NCBI GenBank assembly: GCA_028717525.1
Contig: JAQUNT010000120.1
Span: 1 to 6,941, forward strand
Direction of reading: 5' to 3'
DNA from: Elusimicrobiota bacterium
Lineage (GTDB): Bacteria > Elusimicrobiota > Elusimicrobia > UBA1565 > UBA9628
Length of the DNA: 6,941 bases
Shown here: positions 6,290-6,941 of the stretch, piece after piece
Layout: each line of letters opens with the position of its first letter
Position numbering within the stretch: the first letter of the stretch is position 1
The notes under the pieces: generated by a model
Told to the model about the DNA's origin: nothing
What the model saw: only the letters and a program-made list of their open reading frames with translations
Databases searched by the model: none
Position numbers and translations under genes: made by a program

Positions 6290-6941
6290 CTACTTGTAGA
6301 GCAGGAAGTAGTAGGCGGCCGGGGCGGCCAGGATGAAGGAGTCGAAGCGGTCCATGACCCCGCCGTGCCCCGGAAGCAGGTCGCCGGAGTCCTTGGCGCC
6401 GACCGCGCGCTTGACCAAGGACTCGGCCAGGTCCGAAAGCTGGCCGCAGAGTCCAATGAGGGCGCCCAGGGCCAGGGCCCCGCGCGGCCCCAGCCCCGCC
6501 GGAGCCAGCAGGCGCTGGAGCAGGTAGACCGAGCCCACCGCGAAGAGGAAGCCCGCGGCCGCCCCTTCCCAGGTCTTCTTGGGGCTGAGCCCCTCGGCCA
6601 GCTTGTGGCGGCCGAAGGCGCGCCCCGCGGCGTAGGCCGCGGTGTCCGTCAGCCAGACCGCGATGAAGAGCATGTAGGTGAGCTTCTGCCCGTCCGGACG
6701 CAGGTCGCGGATGAGGGCCAGGTGGGCCGGCATCCAGCCCAGGAGCAGCGCCCCCAGCACCGTGAAGGCGAGCCGCTCCAAAGAGCGCACCCGGCTGAAC
6801 ATCTCCCGCAGGAGGATGGCGGCCGTCGCCGCGCACAGCACCGCCTGGCTCGGCCCGCCCAGGGCCACGCTGAGCGACAGGGCCCCGCCGCACAGGAGCA
6901 GCACCCAGCGCTGAACCGGCCGGCCGCCCATGGCCAGGATG
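6290..6941 (-). CDS. cdsA: Phosphatidate cytidylyltransferase (CDP-diglyceride synthetase), 5' end beyond the window
   Basis: This integral membrane enzyme makes CDP-diacylglycerol from phosphatidate and CTP for phospholipid synthesis. The C-terminal part carries the full family signature, SLVKRAVGAKDSGD (171-184) followed by LPGHGGVMDRFDS (186-198, counted from the Met at 6931). Upstream is WLTDTAAYAAGRAFGRHK (93-110), with a conserved Asp, and LSPKKTWEG (115-123). Several hydrophobic stretches (about 10-40, 55-75, 125-142, 152-164 and 198-211) are membrane segments. The frame stays open past the Met at 6931 to the window edge, and family members are about 260-280 residues, so I take that Met as internal and the gene as truncated, lacking perhaps 50 residues. 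The stop is TAG at 6290-6292. This bacterial-type sequence is the best evidence that the host is a bacterium. The gene converges on the mevalonate operon and is not part of it. Confidence 0.93.
   Translation of the reverse strand, partial: ILAMGGRPVQRWVLLLCGGALSLSVALGGPSQAVLCAATAAILLREMFSRVRSLERLAFTVLGALLLGWMPAHLALIRDLRPDGQKLTYMLFIAVWLTDTAAYAAGRAFGRHKLAEGLSPKKTWEGAAAGFLFAVGSVYLLQRLLAPAGLGPRGALALGALIGLCGQLSDLAESLVKRAVGAKDSGDLLPGHGGVMDRFDSFILAAPAAYYFLLYK

Noticed and set aside
6219..6893. A 224-codon - strand open frame overlapping cdsA in another frame
   Set aside because: It lacks motifs and is Gly/Pro/Arg-rich, while the 6290-6941 frame carries the full CdsA signature. The + strand frames at 6333..6527 and 6678..6914 are rejected for the same reason.

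Overview
The window is a very GC-rich (roughly 70% by eye), densely packed bacterial segment. It holds seven co-directional genes on the + strand (2..6222). A short AT-richer palindromic spacer follows, then a convergent, edge-truncated cdsA on the - strand. The bacterial-type CDP-diglyceride synthetase and the Shine-Dalgarno-like sequences point to a bacterium rather than an archaeon. High GC and a REP-like GGGGACACA/TGTGTCCCC palindrome would fit a high-GC uncultivated lineage such as Elusimicrobiota or a similar phylum, but that placement is only a guess.

Layout: class II HMG-CoA reductase (5' end outside the window), mevalonate kinase, flavin prenyltransferase (UbiX family), UbiD-family decarboxylase, aconitase X large subunit, aconitase X small subunit (DUF126), isopentenyl phosphate kinase. 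The genes are separated by 3 nt or overlap by 4 to 16 nt, so they almost certainly form one translationally coupled operon. No gene for phosphomevalonate kinase or diphosphomevalonate decarboxylase is present.

Together the genes encode every step of the archaeal (Aeropyrum-type) modified mevalonate pathway from HMG-CoA to isopentenyl diphosphate. HMGR makes mevalonate and MVK makes mevalonate 5-phosphate. The two-subunit aconitase X dehydrates this to trans-anhydromevalonate 5-phosphate. The UbiD homologue, using prenylated FMN made by the UbiX homologue, decarboxylates that to isopentenyl phosphate, and IPK phosphorylates it to IPP. This is the main finding: an archaeal-type isoprenoid pathway gathered in one operon in what looks like a bacterium. 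Homology-based annotation would probably scatter it into 'UbiX/UbiD ubiquinone biosynthesis', 'aconitase' and 'DUF126'.

The convergent cdsA, which in many bacteria sits between uppS and dxr, is here followed by the mevalonate operon and not by dxr. This is consistent with, but does not prove, replacement of the MEP pathway.
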